A DNA stretch of 46,418 nt from Planctomycetota bacterium (GCA_002862085.1 PKCK01000088.1:1-46418); one strand, 5' to 3'; shown: positions 16,353 to 25,000, counted from the stretch's first letter. Numbers and translations: made by a program. The notes: generated from the letters alone by a model not told the origin.

Positions 16353-17237
16353 GCTCTCGTTCTCACCGCGCTCCTGCGCGCCCCACCAGGCCGCGACGGC
16401 CGAGACCTGTTCATCTGCGTGGACCGGCACGGCGCGCCGGATCTCCTGGACCTCCTCGAGGTCGAGCTCGAAGACCGCGAGCGCCGTGGGCGCGCGGCCC
16501 GCTCCTCCGGGGTCGAGCTCCGCCGTTCGTGAGGGATCGAGGCGCCGGCCGTCGGGGGCGTACGTACCGGACATGCCGTGGTCGAACTGCAGCTCCATGC
16601 GGCGGCGCCCGACGACGTCGCGGCCGGCCCGGTTGCACCCGATCACGAAGCCGCAGAGCTCGGCCGCGCGACCAGCGAGCAGCGCGCGCCAGTGCGGGCC
16701 GCGCGCCTTCGGCCACTGGGCGCTCACGGTGAGCAGCTCGGCTCCCTCGCGGAACGCGATGCGCGAGACGTCGGGGAAGCGCAGGTCGTAGCACACCATC
16801 GGCGCGAGCCTGACCCGCTCCTCGCCCGGACCGACCTCGACGACCGGCGGCGGATCCGACCCTGCGCGGAAGGCGAGGTGCTCGGCCGTCGGCGTGAAGA
16901 GGTGGACCTTGTCGTGGAAGGCGGCGAGCGCGCCCGATGCGAGGACGTGGGCGCGGTTGGACGGGAGGTCGCGCGCGCCGCTCCGCGGCCCGTAGGCCGA
17001 GCCGACGACCGTCACGCCGAGGCGGTCGCACTCCGCGGAGACCGCGTCGACGGCCGCCCGACTCACGCGGAGCTCTTCGTTGTCGGCCTCGGAGGTGAAC
17101 GACGTCGGCCACATCTCGGGCAGGACGACGAGCGCGGCGCGCTCGTCCGCCGCGGCGCGTAGACCGATGAGCGCCGCGGTGAGGTTGCCGTCGACCTCGC
17201 CGGCACGGACGTCGATCGAGATCGTGGCCGCTCGCAT
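16344..17237 (-). CDS. Carbon-nitrogen (nitrilase-superfamily) hydrolase
   Basis: 297 residues from ATG at 17237. The catalytic triad of the nitrilase superfamily is visible: Glu in LVVLPEMWPTSF, Lys in FHDKVHLFTP and Cys in APMVCYDLRFPDVSR. FVIGCNRAG and the C-terminal ELDLEEVQEIRRAVPV are also typical. The pattern is closest to omega-amidase/NIT2-like or YafV-like amidases that hydrolyse small deamidated metabolites. It lacks a signal peptide and should be cytoplasmic. It is transcribed divergently from the methyltransferase-kinase fusion. A very long open frame extends upstream across that fusion gene; it is an antisense artefact. Confidence 0.93.
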   Translation of the reverse strand: MRAATISIDVRAGEVDGNLTAALIGLRAAADERAALVVLPEMWPTSFTSEADNEELRVSRAAVDAVSAECDRLGVTVVGSAYGPRSGARDLPSNRAHVLASGALAAFHDKVHLFTPTAEHLAFRAGSDPPPVVEVGPGEERVRLAPMVCYDLRFPDVSRIAFREGAELLTVSAQWPKARGPHWRALLAGRAAELCGFVIGCNRAGRDVVGRRRMELQFDHGMSGTYAPDGRRLDPSRTAELDPGGAGRAPTALAVFELDLEEVQEIRRAVPVHADEQVSAVAAWWGAQERGENESRG

Positions 17238-17354
17238 CCAGGGACCATAACGAGGTCGAGCGGCGCGCGTCGCCACGGGTGCGGGGCCTTGGACCGGGAC
17301 CCTCCTGGATCCCTGACCCGCCGCGGGCCCCCGCGGGCGTATCGTGGCGCGCCC

Positions 17355-19109
17355 GTGGCGATCCCCTTCGACGACGCGCTCCGCGCCTTCCTCGCCGATC
17401 CAGACGCTCCCTACAAGGGGCGCCTCGAACGCATGCTCCGCGCCCTCTCCGCCGAGGACGCGGACGAGGTGATGATGCTGATGAAGGAGAGCCGGGGGGC
17501 CCCCGCGGCCCTCGCCGCGGCGGAGCACAGGACGGCGCTCTTCGTCGGGGACGCGCGCTCGGGCGCGGCGATGGCCCTCGCGGCGCTCGGCCTCGGGGTG
17601 ACGATCCTCGACCGCGACGCGGACCGGCTGCGCTACGCCCTCGCGCGCGCCGAGGCCTACGAGCCGGGCTCGACGCGCGGGGTGCTCGGCGGCGACGGCC
17701 CGCTTCTGCCCTTCGCTCGCGACGCCTTCGACCTCGTGATGGTGGAGGGAGGCCTGCCCGGACCGCTCACCGACAGGGGGTTCGACATGGAGGAGGTCCG
17801 CCGCGTCGCGGCGAGCGAGGTGCTCGTCGCCGCGGACAATCGCCTCGGGTACAAGCGCAGCACCGGACAGCGCGGCGTCTTCAGGCGCTCGCCCCTGCTC
17901 CTCCTCCGGGAGGCGCTGCGCCCCTCCCGCGGGGAGCGCGGGCTCCAGGGGACGCGCGCAGCCGTGCGCGGCCCCTGGGCGGAGGCCGAGGCGTTCGCGC
18001 TCTATCCGCACGCCCGCGAGTTCAGCCACGTGGTGGGCCTCGACGCGCCTCTCCCCCGGCTCTCGGTCGGGCCCCGCGAGCGGCGCAACCGGGTCAAGGT
18101 GGCAGCGGAGCGCGCGGGGCTCTTCCGCTGGCTCACGCCCTCCTTCGCCGTGCGGGCCCGCGTCGCCGACGGAGCGGTCGACCGCGCCGACGCACTCCTC
18201 GCCGCGCTCGCCGCCGAGATCGGTGAGCCCACGCCGCGCGTGGAGCGCCTCGTCGCGACCCGCAGCAACAACGCGCTCCTGCTCACCGCGCCGGCGCGCC
18301 CCGACGAAGCGGGAACGGGCGAGTGGGCGGTCCACGTCCCGCTGCAGCCCTTCAAGCGCCGCATGGTGCGCGCGCACCACGACTGGATGGCGACCGTGGC
18401 GGCGCGCTATCCGGGCGTCCCCGTCCCCGAGACCCTCTTCGCTGGCCGGGCCGCGGGGCTCGAGGTCGCCGCGGCGCGCCGGCTGCGCGGCCTCGACGGG
18501 ACCGAGCTCACGGGGGACGCGCGCCGCACCGCGCGGATGTTCGAGGACGTCTGCGAGGCCCTCGCGCGGCTGCTCGACGCGGAGCCGACGACCGTGGACG
18601 ACGCGCTCTGGGGCTCGCTCCTGGAGATGCGCTTCGAGCGCGTGCTGGTCCACGTCACGAACGCGGACACGCGACGCCGGCTCGAGGAGATGATCCAGCG
18701 CCTGCGCGATGCGCTCCTCGGGCAGAGCCTGAGGCTCGGCATGTACCACGCCGACCTGCGTCCCAAGCACGTCAAGACCGACGCGCAGGGCCGCCTCGTG
18801 GGACTGATGGACTGGGGCGCGAGCGAGGAGCGCTTCCTCCCCCTCGTGGACCTGCTCCAGCTCGTGATCCACCAGCGGAGCCAGGAGCTCGGGGGACGCT
18901 TCGGCGCCGCGTGGAGGGCGGTCAAGGACCCCGCAGCCCGGCGGCCGCACGAGGCGCGCGCGCTGGAGCGCTACGCCGACCTCGCGGGTCTCGAGGTCAC
19001 CGCGACGGATGCGCTCCTCGACGCCTTCCCTCTGTTCGTCGCGGGGATGGCGGAACGGAACTGGGACTACTCACGCCCCCACTGGGTCCAGCGGCAGTTC
19101 GGGCTCTGA
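17355..19109 (+). CDS. Methyltransferase - aminoglycoside-phosphotransferase-like fusion
   Basis: 584 residues from GTG at 17355. Residues about 50-190 look like a class I SAM-methyltransferase: ALFVGDARSGAAMALAALGL (motif I), VTILDRDADRLRYALARAE (acidic loop), FDLVMVEGGL. Residues about 290-580 look like a kinase of the APH/choline-kinase fold: LGMYHADLRPKHVKTD has the Brenner-type His/Asp (H465, D467), though the usual Asn five residues after Asp is His472. LVGLMDWGASEERFLPLVDL supplies the metal-binding Asp (D486). The pairing suggests a modification enzyme for a glycan or lipid-linked sugar, by inference only. It is cytoplasmic; its divergent neighbour is the nitrilase gene. Fusion is continuous in one frame with no sign of frameshift. 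Confidence 0.75.
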   Translation: MAIPFDDALRAFLADPDAPYKGRLERMLRALSAEDADEVMMLMKESRGAPAALAAAEHRTALFVGDARSGAAMALAALGLGVTILDRDADRLRYALARAEAYEPGSTRGVLGGDGPLLPFARDAFDLVMVEGGLPGPLTDRGFDMEEVRRVAASEVLVAADNRLGYKRSTGQRGVFRRSPLLLLREALRPSRGERGLQGTRAAVRGPWAEAEAFALYPHAREFSHVVGLDAPLPRLSVGPRERRNRVKVAAERAGLFRWLTPSFAVRARVADGAVDRADALLAALAAEIGEPTPRVERLVATRSNNALLLTAPARPDEAGTGEWAVHVPLQPFKRRMVRAHHDWMATVAARYPGVPVPETLFAGRAAGLEVAAARRLRGLDGTELTGDARRTARMFEDVCEALARLLDAEPTTVDDALWGSLLEMRFERVLVHVTNADTRRRLEEMIQRLRDALLGQSLRLGMYHADLRPKHVKTDAQGRLVGLMDWGASEERFLPLVDLLQLVIHQRSQELGGRFGAAWRAVKDPAARRPHEARALERYADLAGLEVTATDALLDAFPLFVAGMAERNWDYSRPHWVQRQFGL

Positions 19110-19110
19110 A

Positions 19111-19140
19111 GAGAGCCCACGGGGCGCCGCGCGGGCTCTC
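19111..19140 (+). terminator. Possible terminator of the fusion gene
   Basis: GAGAGCCC (19111-19118) and GGGCTCTC (19133-19140) form an 8-bp stem with a 14-base GC-rich loop, starting 2 bases after the stop. No U-tract follows. Confidence 0.45.
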
Positions 19141-19177
19141 CGACGGGCCTCGAGGGGGACGGAAGATTTTTCCAGCT

Positions 19178-19267
19178 GCCCCGACGCCGATCGGGGCGAA
19201 GGAGCCGGGCTGGGTCTCAAGCTGGCTCCCCGGAGGGCCGATCCATGCAGGGACGGAGCGCTGCTCC
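19178..19267 (+). promoter_or_regulatory. Leader with three consecutive hairpins
   Basis: Three short inverted repeats follow one another ahead of the HAMP-protein start at 19276: GCCCCGA/TCGGGGC (19178-19197), GGAGCC/GGCTCC with an inner GCT/AGC (19201-19229), and GGAGC/GCTCC (19255-19267). This looks like a folded 5' leader, but no known riboswitch class is recognised. In DNA this GC-rich, chance hairpins are common. Confidence 0.3.
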
Positions 19268-19275
19268 CAGCCCCC

Positions 19276-19734
19276 ATGGCCCCGAAGTTCAAACGTCGTC
19301 GGAAGCTCATCCTCGCTGGTCTCCAGCTGCGGATGAGCGGTGTGTTCGTAGGCCTCGTGACGCTCATGCTCGGCCTGCAGTTCGTGCTGCTGACCTCCGA
19401 GCTCCATCAGGTCGCGAACGAGCTGCCGAGCGACGGCGGCCTCCTCCTCGAGCGTGCGTTCAGCCTCGCGACGAGGTTGATCGTGGTGTCGGCGGCGATC
19501 TTCCTGCCGCTCACTCTCCTCGTCGGGATCCTGTCGACCTTCCGGATCGCGGGCCCCCTGTACCGCTTCCAGCGCTTCCTCGAGGCCACGCGCGACGGCG
19601 CCCAGCCCGACGACTTCCGCCTGCGGGACAAGGACGAGCTCCACGAGCTCGCTGCGCTCCTCAACGACGCAACGCGCCCCCTGCGGGAGGAGCAGACGGA
19701 CGCGATCGACGAGGGCGACTCCCGCGCGGCCTGA
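19276..19734 (+). CDS. Two-span membrane protein with HAMP-like domain
   Basis: 152 residues from ATG at 19276. A basic start (MAPKFKRRRK) is followed by two transmembrane helices at about 20-41 and 67-88, with a short exported loop between them. RIAGPLYRFQRFLEATRDG and FRLRDKDELHELAALLNDAT form a complete HAMP-like linker with the conserved 'GPL-r' and 'DELgeLa' blocks. There is no output domain: the protein stops about 20 residues after HAMP. It is followed after 9 bases by a CHASE4-HAMP histidine kinase, so it may associate with that kinase through HAMP-HAMP contacts. The role is inference; the topology is clear. Confidence 0.8.
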   Translation: MAPKFKRRRKLILAGLQLRMSGVFVGLVTLMLGLQFVLLTSELHQVANELPSDGGLLLERAFSLATRLIVVSAAIFLPLTLLVGILSTFRIAGPLYRFQRFLEATRDGAQPDDFRLRDKDELHELAALLNDATRPLREEQTDAIDEGDSRAA

Positions 19735-19743
19735 GCGCCGACC

Positions 19744-21684
19744 ATGTCCCTCTCCACGAAGATCGCGGCGATCCTCACGGTCCTGATCCTGTCGCTGACG
19801 GCGATCGGCGCCGCTGTACAGAATCGCGTCTTCGGGCACATCTTCTCCTCCATCGAGAGCGAGGAGGCGGGGCTCGAGCTGCTCCGGGTCCAGAGCGCCC
19901 TCGACGCGGAGATCGACGCCTGCGCGCGGAGCGCGCGGCGCGTCGCGACACACGATCACACGCGAACGTTCGCGGCAGAGCCGAGCGGCCGCGAGGACTT
20001 CCGCGCCGAGAACATGTCGACAGCGGCGCTGCGCGGCGACGACCTCGACCTGCTCTACGTCTGCAGCATGCGCGGCGACGTCCTCGGCGGGACGATCCTC
20101 GACCCGGTCACCAGGGAGCGCACGCAGCTGTCCCGGGACTTCCCCGGCGGCCGCCTCGCCCCCGAGCACCCCGCCTTCGCGGGCCGCGGTTCGCTGCCCA
20201 GGGGCATGATCACCACGGCGCGCGGACCGATGCTGGTCGGGACCGCGCGGATCCAGGAGCCCGGCGCCGAGGCGCCGATCGGCTTCGTGATCGCCGGCCG
20301 CTTCCTCTCGGGGGGCCTCTCCAAGCGCATCGCGGACCGCACCCAGACGGACTCGACGGTCGTCCACATCGGAGCGGACCGAGCAGGGCTCCCCGCCGAC
20401 ATGGCCGACGTCGTCGACGAGGTGACCTCCTCCGCGGCGCCGGTCCAGCGCGTGATCGAGGGGGGCGACACGCTCGCGATCTACGGGACCTTCGACGACA
20501 TCCAGAGGCGCCCCGTGTTCCTGGTCCGCGCGCGCCTCGACCGTCGGATCAGCGCGGCCGGCGCGACGGCGCTCGCCTCGGGCGCCCTGGCTGACGCGAC
20601 ACTGGGGATCGCGATCCTGCTGGCGCTGCTGTTCATCCTGAACGCGGTGGTGGTCAAGCCCATCGGCGCGCTGACCCATCACGCAGTCGAGACCGGGCGG
20701 AGCGAGAACTTCCGCGCCCGCTTCCGCTCCGACCGCAGCGACGAGATCGGCACCCTCGGCAGCGCCTTCGACGAGATGATGGGCAAGCTGGAGGAGGCGC
20801 GCGCCCAGGTCGTCGACACCGCCCGCGCCGCCGGGATGAGCGAGATCGCCACCGGGATCCTGCACAACGTCGGCAACGTCCTGAACAGCGTGAACATCTC
20901 GGCGACGCTGGTGTCCCAGCGCGTCGACGAGCTGTGCGTCGACGACCTCCAGCGTCTCTCCGAGGTCCTCGCCGAGAACATCGACGACCTGTCGACCTTC
21001 CTCGCGGAGGATCCGCGGGGCCAGCACCTCCAGCCCTTCCTCTCGGCGCTCGTCGTGGAGCTCGGCGAGGAGCAGGCTTCCATCCGCTCCGAGGTGGACT
21101 CGCTCACGAGCGGCATCGACCACATCTGCGAGCTCATCAAGAGCCAGCAGGACATCGCGAAGGGGAATCAGCTCGTGGAGCCGACCGACTTCGCGGAGCG
21201 CTTCGACGAGGCCCTGCGCATCACGCAACCAGCGGAGGGAGAGGATGGCGCCCTCGTCGTGGTCCGGCGTTTCGAGGAGATCCCCGAGGTGGCGGCCGAC
21301 CGGCACAAGGTGCTTCAGATCCTCGTGAACCTCGTCCAGAACGCTCGTCAGGCGATGGATGGGCGGCCGGGAACGCACGAGCTGACGCTCGAGATCGCGC
21401 GTGCCGGTGACGGCCGCGTGCGCGTCGCGGTGGCCGACACCGGCCACGGCATCGCCGCCGCCGAGCTCGTCCGGGTGTTCCACATGGGAGTCACGACGCG
21501 CGCGGAGGGCCACGGCTTCGGCCTGCACTCCGCGGCGAACGCGGCCACCGAGATGGGCGGCCGGCTCTGGGCGGAGAGTGAGGGCCCCGGGCGGGGCGCA
21601 CGCTTCGTGCTCGAGCTACCGATCCGGGCCGAGGGCTCGGAATCCGCGTCCGGCCCGTCGAACCGAGGAGTCGAAGCGCGATGA
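19744..21684 (+). CDS. CHASE4-HAMP sensor histidine kinase
   Basis: 646 residues. TM1 lies at about 5-25 and a second TM at about 282-303. Between them FSSIESEEAGLELLRVQSAL and the region to about 270 resemble a CHASE4 periplasmic sensor. HAMP follows (VVKPIGALTHHAVETGRSEN ... RSDEIGTLGSAFDEMM). The dimerisation segment AGMSEIATGILHNVGNVLNS has the phosphoacceptor His at 374. ATP-binding boxes are intact: N box VNLVQNARQAMDG (N533), DTGHGIAAAELV and GHGFGLHSAANAA. It overlaps the next gene by ATGA, so the receiver-kinase protein is its probable partner. The signal is unknown. Confidence 0.92.
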   Translation: MSLSTKIAAILTVLILSLTAIGAAVQNRVFGHIFSSIESEEAGLELLRVQSALDAEIDACARSARRVATHDHTRTFAAEPSGREDFRAENMSTAALRGDDLDLLYVCSMRGDVLGGTILDPVTRERTQLSRDFPGGRLAPEHPAFAGRGSLPRGMITTARGPMLVGTARIQEPGAEAPIGFVIAGRFLSGGLSKRIADRTQTDSTVVHIGADRAGLPADMADVVDEVTSSAAPVQRVIEGGDTLAIYGTFDDIQRRPVFLVRARLDRRISAAGATALASGALADATLGIAILLALLFILNAVVVKPIGALTHHAVETGRSENFRARFRSDRSDEIGTLGSAFDEMMGKLEEARAQVVDTARAAGMSEIATGILHNVGNVLNSVNISATLVSQRVDELCVDDLQRLSEVLAENIDDLSTFLAEDPRGQHLQPFLSALVVELGEEQASIRSEVDSLTSGIDHICELIKSQQDIAKGNQLVEPTDFAERFDEALRITQPAEGEDGALVVVRRFEEIPEVAADRHKVLQILVNLVQNARQAMDGRPGTHELTLEIARAGDGRVRVAVADTGHGIAAAELVRVFHMGVTTRAEGHGFGLHSAANAATEMGGRLWAESEGPGRGARFVLELPIRAEGSESASGPSNRGVEAR

Positions 21685-22976
21685 ACAGGCGCATCCTGCT
21701 CGTGGACGACACCCGTTCGATCCACGACGACTTCCGCAAGATCCTCGACCCGGGCGGCCGCCCGAGCAGCGATCTGGCGACAGCCCGAGCGGCGCTCTTC
21801 GGCGAAGCGCCCGCGGCTTCGGAGGCGAGGAGCGAGCGACGCTACGAGCTCACGAGCGCGTTCCAGGGCCAGGAGGCCCTCGAGCGTGTCAAGGAGGCGA
21901 GCGAGCAGGGCGAGCCCTTCTCCGTCGCCTTCGTCGACGTGCGGATGCCTCCGGGCTGGGACGGCATCCAGACCATCGAGGAGCTGTGGAAGGTCGATCC
22001 CGATCTCCACTGCGTGATCTGCACGGCCTACTCGGACTACTCCTTCGACGAGACGGTCGCCGCGCTCGGTCACACGGACAAGCTCCTCATCCTGAAGAAG
22101 CCCTTCGACTCGGCGGAGATCCGCCAGATCGCCATCGCCTTCACGGCCAAGTGGGACGCGGCCTTCCGCGAGCGGGGCGCCATGTCGGCGCTGAAGCTGA
22201 AGGAATCGGAGGCGCGCGCCTACGCCTCGTCCCTGGAGACGCTGAACAAGGCGCTCGCCACCTCGAAGGCCAGCGCCGACCAGATGTCGGTGATGAAGTC
22301 GGACTTCATGCTCCGCCTGACCGAGGAGGTCAGCGCGCACCTCAACGCGATCCTCGACCGCCTCATCGAGGACGGCCGCACCGAGGGTCTCGACGAGGCC
22401 CTCGACCGCAGCCAGCGCCTCCTCGAGACGATCGACAAGGTCGTCGACTTCACCCACGTGGAGGCCGGCACCCTGGACGTCCACAGCGCCCCCTGCCGCC
22501 TCGGCGAGGTCATCGACGACCTCCGCGCCACCTTCGGGTACGCAGCCGCGGAGAAGGGCCTCGCTTTCGAGGTCCATGTCACCGAGTCGGTTCCGCCCTG
22601 CATCCAGACGGACGCGGGGCGCCTGAGCCAGATCCTCGGGCACATCGTCGACAACGCCATCCGCTACACGGAGAAGGGCGGCGTCACCCTCGAGATCGCC
22701 ACAGAGCCCGCGGACAGCTGGGACACCGCCCGCCTCCGCTTCGACGTCAAGGACACCGGCCGCGGCATCACCAAGTCCCAGGTCGGCGAGGTCTTCCAGC
22801 CCTTCTCCACCAAGAAGGAGCCCACCCTCGACGCCGGCGCCGGCCTCGGCCTCACCGTCGCCAAGCAGATCACCCGCCTCCTCGGCGGAGAGCTCGACTT
22901 CGAGTCCTACCCCGGCGAAGGCTGCACCTTCACGCTCCGCCTCCAGGTGAAGCGCGTCGAAGAACCCGCGGTTTGA
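21681..22976 (+). CDS. Receiver plus kinase-like protein lacking the phosphoacceptor His
   Basis: 431 residues. The receiver (1-160) has DD at 9-10, phosphoacceptor D86 in FVDVRMPPGWDG, TAYSD and KKPFD. A helical linker (165-205) leads to a HisKA-like helix, KSDFMLRLTEEVSAHLNAIL. This aligns exactly with the usual 'KSDFLANMSHEIRTPLNAI' with E215 in place of the His and H220 in place of Pro. The HATPase domain is complete: VDNAIRYTEKGG, DVKDTGRGITKSQ and GAGLGLTVAKQI. It probably cannot autophosphorylate in the normal way but may bind ATP and act as a receiver-controlled pseudokinase or phosphatase. It overlaps the kinase gene by 4 bases. No other output domain is present. Confidence 0.9.
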   Translation: MNRRILLVDDTRSIHDDFRKILDPGGRPSSDLATARAALFGEAPAASEARSERRYELTSAFQGQEALERVKEASEQGEPFSVAFVDVRMPPGWDGIQTIEELWKVDPDLHCVICTAYSDYSFDETVAALGHTDKLLILKKPFDSAEIRQIAIAFTAKWDAAFRERGAMSALKLKESEARAYASSLETLNKALATSKASADQMSVMKSDFMLRLTEEVSAHLNAILDRLIEDGRTEGLDEALDRSQRLLETIDKVVDFTHVEAGTLDVHSAPCRLGEVIDDLRATFGYAAAEKGLAFEVHVTESVPPCIQTDAGRLSQILGHIVDNAIRYTEKGGVTLEIATEPADSWDTARLRFDVKDTGRGITKSQVGEVFQPFSTKKEPTLDAGAGLGLTVAKQITRLLGGELDFESYPGEGCTFTLRLQVKRVEEPAV

Positions 22977-22984
22977 TCGGTCGA

Positions 22985-23009
22985 CGGCGCCTTCGCATCG
23001 AGGGCGCCG
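22985..23009. terminator. Bidirectional hairpin between convergent genes
   Basis: CGGCGCC-T-TCG, loop CAT, CGA-G-GGCGCCG: an 11-bp stem with one G-T wobble, 9 bp after the receiver-kinase stop and before the convergent desaturase end. Confidence 0.65.
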
Positions 23010-23088
23010 GATTCGCAGCATCGTCGGGGACGGTCCTCGGACGCCCCGCGCCACCGCATCGATCCGGGGCAGGTCAGCCGAGACTGGC

Positions 23089-24150
23089 TCAGGCCATCGC
23101 GGCCCGGGCCTGCCGGAAGGAGACGAGCTGGTTCGTCGTCTCGTCCCACAGGTGGAGGCGCAGCGACTTGATCCCGCTCCACAGGGTGATCTCACGCACC
23201 TGGGCGCCCATCGCCGCGATGGCCTCGTGGCAGCGCTCGAGGTTGTAGTTCGGCACCCGCGGCGCGAGGTGGTGGACGTGGTGGAAGCCGATGTTGCCGG
23301 AGAACCACTGCAGGACCTTCGGCAGCTTGTAGAAGGAGCTGCCCTCGAGAGCCGCCGCGACGAAGTCCCAGTCGGCGTTCTTCGCCCAGTAGGTGTCCTC
23401 GAACTGGTGCTGGACGTAGAAGAGCCAGACGCCCGCGCCCATGGCGACGCTCATGATCCCCAGCTGGAGGATCACGTAGGTCGACACGCCGAAGATCGCG
23501 CACATGGCGGTGACCATCCCGGCGAGCGCCAGGTTCGTCCACCAGGTGGCCACGCGCTCCAGCCGCGGCGCGCTCTTCCGCGGGATGCGCTCGAGCACGA
23601 GGAAGAGGAAGAGCGGCGCGATGAAGAGCAGGACGAAGGGGTTGCGGATGAACCGGTAACCGAGCTTCTTCGGCAGCGACGCGGCCTCGTACTCCGCGAC
23701 CGTCAACGTCCAGACGTCACCCGTCCCGCGGCGGTCCAGATTGCTGCACGTCCCGTGGTGGACGGCGTGCTCACCGCGCCAGTGGTGATAGGACGTGAAG
23801 GTCGCGAGGCCGGTGATCACGCCCCAGAAGGTGCGCCAGCGCTCCGACTCGAGGAACGAACCGTGGCCGCAGTCGTGGCTGATGATGAACACGCGCACCA
23901 GGACGCCAGCGGCCAGCAGCGCGAAGGGCAGGGTGAGGAGCCACGACACCTGCACCGTGAAGTACATCGCCACCCAGAGCGCCACGTAGGCGCCGAGCGA
24001 GTTGACCAGCTGCCACGCCGCCTTGCCGGCGTGCGACTGCTGGAACCTGAGCGTCTCCGCCTTGATCGCGGCGAGCATCGCCTTCGAGCTCTCGCGCATC
24101 TCACGGCCCCGCTGGACCGCGCTCCCCATCTGACTGGCTGCCGGGTTCAT
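23089..24150 (-). CDS. Membrane fatty acid desaturase
   Basis: 353 residues from ATG at 24150; a GTG at 24159 is also in frame. The three histidine boxes of membrane di-iron desaturases are intact: HDCGHGSF, HHWRGEHAVHHG and GFHHVHHLAPRVPNY. Four or more hydrophobic helices are visible (VALWVAMYFTVQVSWLLTLP, FVLLFIAPLFLFLVLE, VITGLATF). It introduces a double bond into acyl chains in the inner membrane, consistent with the DesA/omega-6-like group seen in many environmental bacteria. It is a stand-alone gene, convergent to the signalling genes. A desaturase of this type may respond to temperature, but nothing in the sequence shows this. Confidence 0.93.
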   Translation of the reverse strand: MNPAASQMGSAVQRGREMRESSKAMLAAIKAETLRFQQSHAGKAAWQLVNSLGAYVALWVAMYFTVQVSWLLTLPFALLAAGVLVRVFIISHDCGHGSFLESERWRTFWGVITGLATFTSYHHWRGEHAVHHGTCSNLDRRGTGDVWTLTVAEYEAASLPKKLGYRFIRNPFVLLFIAPLFLFLVLERIPRKSAPRLERVATWWTNLALAGMVTAMCAIFGVSTYVILQLGIMSVAMGAGVWLFYVQHQFEDTYWAKNADWDFVAAALEGSSFYKLPKVLQWFSGNIGFHHVHHLAPRVPNYNLERCHEAIAAMGAQVREITLWSGIKSLRLHLWDETTNQLVSFRQARAAMA

Positions 24151-24486
24151 GCGCAGCACCCTAGCAGCGTCGAAGGCGAGGGGAAGAAGACTTCAGGCGC
24201 GCTGTCAAAAGGTCATACGAACGGTCGCCGTGCGCGCAATGCCGCAGCCCCTCCGACCAGAGCGGACCGACCCGCCACGGCTGGAATTCGCGACCTGAGC
24301 CTGCGGCCGGACCGCGCATTCCCGAGCGCGGCCGGACACGCCCCGAGACGCCGGTCGGTGCGCTCGCCCAGCTCGCTGCCGCGCCTCGTCGTACTCGACG
24401 GATCGCGACGCCTGCGGCGTGGCCCGGAGCGAGAATCCGCGCCGCGGTGGACTGCGCAAGATGCCGTCGATAGCGTCGCCCCCACG
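24151..24486. other. Intergenic region between desaturase and DUF3592-like gene
   Basis: About 335 bp between divergent genes, so it should contain both promoters. On the minus strand a TTGACA hexamer (plus-strand 24203-24208) lies about 55 bp upstream of the desaturase start, but no convincing -10 box stands 16-18 bp away. Open frames crossing the region are Arg/Pro-rich and not coding-like. I see nothing else. Confidence 0.4.
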
Positions 24487-24936
24487 ATGCTGACCCCCCA
24501 GCGACCCCTGGATCTCGCCGCTCTGGCGGTGGCGGCGCTGCTCGCGGGCCTGGCGCTGCTCCAGTGGCAGAGCGCGTCGAGCTTCTCGGAGGCGGCCGAA
24601 GTCGCGGAGGCGCGCGTCGTCGAGCTGAGGACGGCCAAGAAAGTCCTGCTCGAGGCCGAGGCGGACGTGTTCGCGACGGTGGAGTTCGTGCCGGAGGGCA
24701 CGTCGGAGTCCGTCCGCGCGGAGCTCCCGACGACGGTCCAGAACCTGGGGCTCCAGCCCGAGGGCCTGGTGGGCACCCTCGTCAGCGTGCGCTACGACCC
24801 CGCCGCGCCGCGCGTGGTGCGCTACGGCGCGGCCAGCGGCGCGGAGGGCGCCCTCCCCCTCGCAGCCCTCGCGCTGTTCGCGCTCTTCGTCCCCACGATC
24901 ATGCGGCGCAGCAGCCTCGCGAGCGGCGGCGGCTGA
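24487..24936 (+). CDS. DUF3592-like two-span membrane protein
   Basis: 149 residues from ATG at 24487. Transmembrane helices lie at about 8-26 (LAALAVAALLAGLALLQW) and near the C-terminus (LPLAALALFALFVPTIM). Between them is a beta-rich extracytoplasmic segment ending in VGTLVSVRYDPAAPRVVRYG. This is the 'G--v-V-YdP--P--v' signature seen in DUF3592 proteins. Function is unknown for the family. The gene stands alone, convergent to the acyltransferase gene whose stop lies 64 bp beyond. An upstream in-frame extension exists but is antisense to the desaturase gene and is excluded. Confidence 0.75.
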   Translation: MLTPQRPLDLAALAVAALLAGLALLQWQSASSFSEAAEVAEARVVELRTAKKVLLEAEADVFATVEFVPEGTSESVRAELPTTVQNLGLQPEGLVGTLVSVRYDPAAPRVVRYGAASGAEGALPLAALALFALFVPTIMRRSSLASGGG

Positions 24937-25000
24937 GGCGCCAGCGACTGCTGACGTCGCGGGGCGGCGTCGATCCAATCCGAAGGAGCCAGCGCGCGGC

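Noticed and set aside
17238..18950. Upstream extension of the nitrilase frame
   Set aside because: Antisense to the methyltransferase-kinase gene; the nitrilase fold starts at MRAATISIDV.
19178..19267. Known riboswitch class (c-di-GMP-I or THF type)
   Set aside because: The conserved core sequences of these riboswitches are not present; only generic hairpins are visible.
18997..21528. 843-residue minus-strand open frame
   Set aside because: Antisense to the HAMP protein and histidine kinase; no domain recognised.
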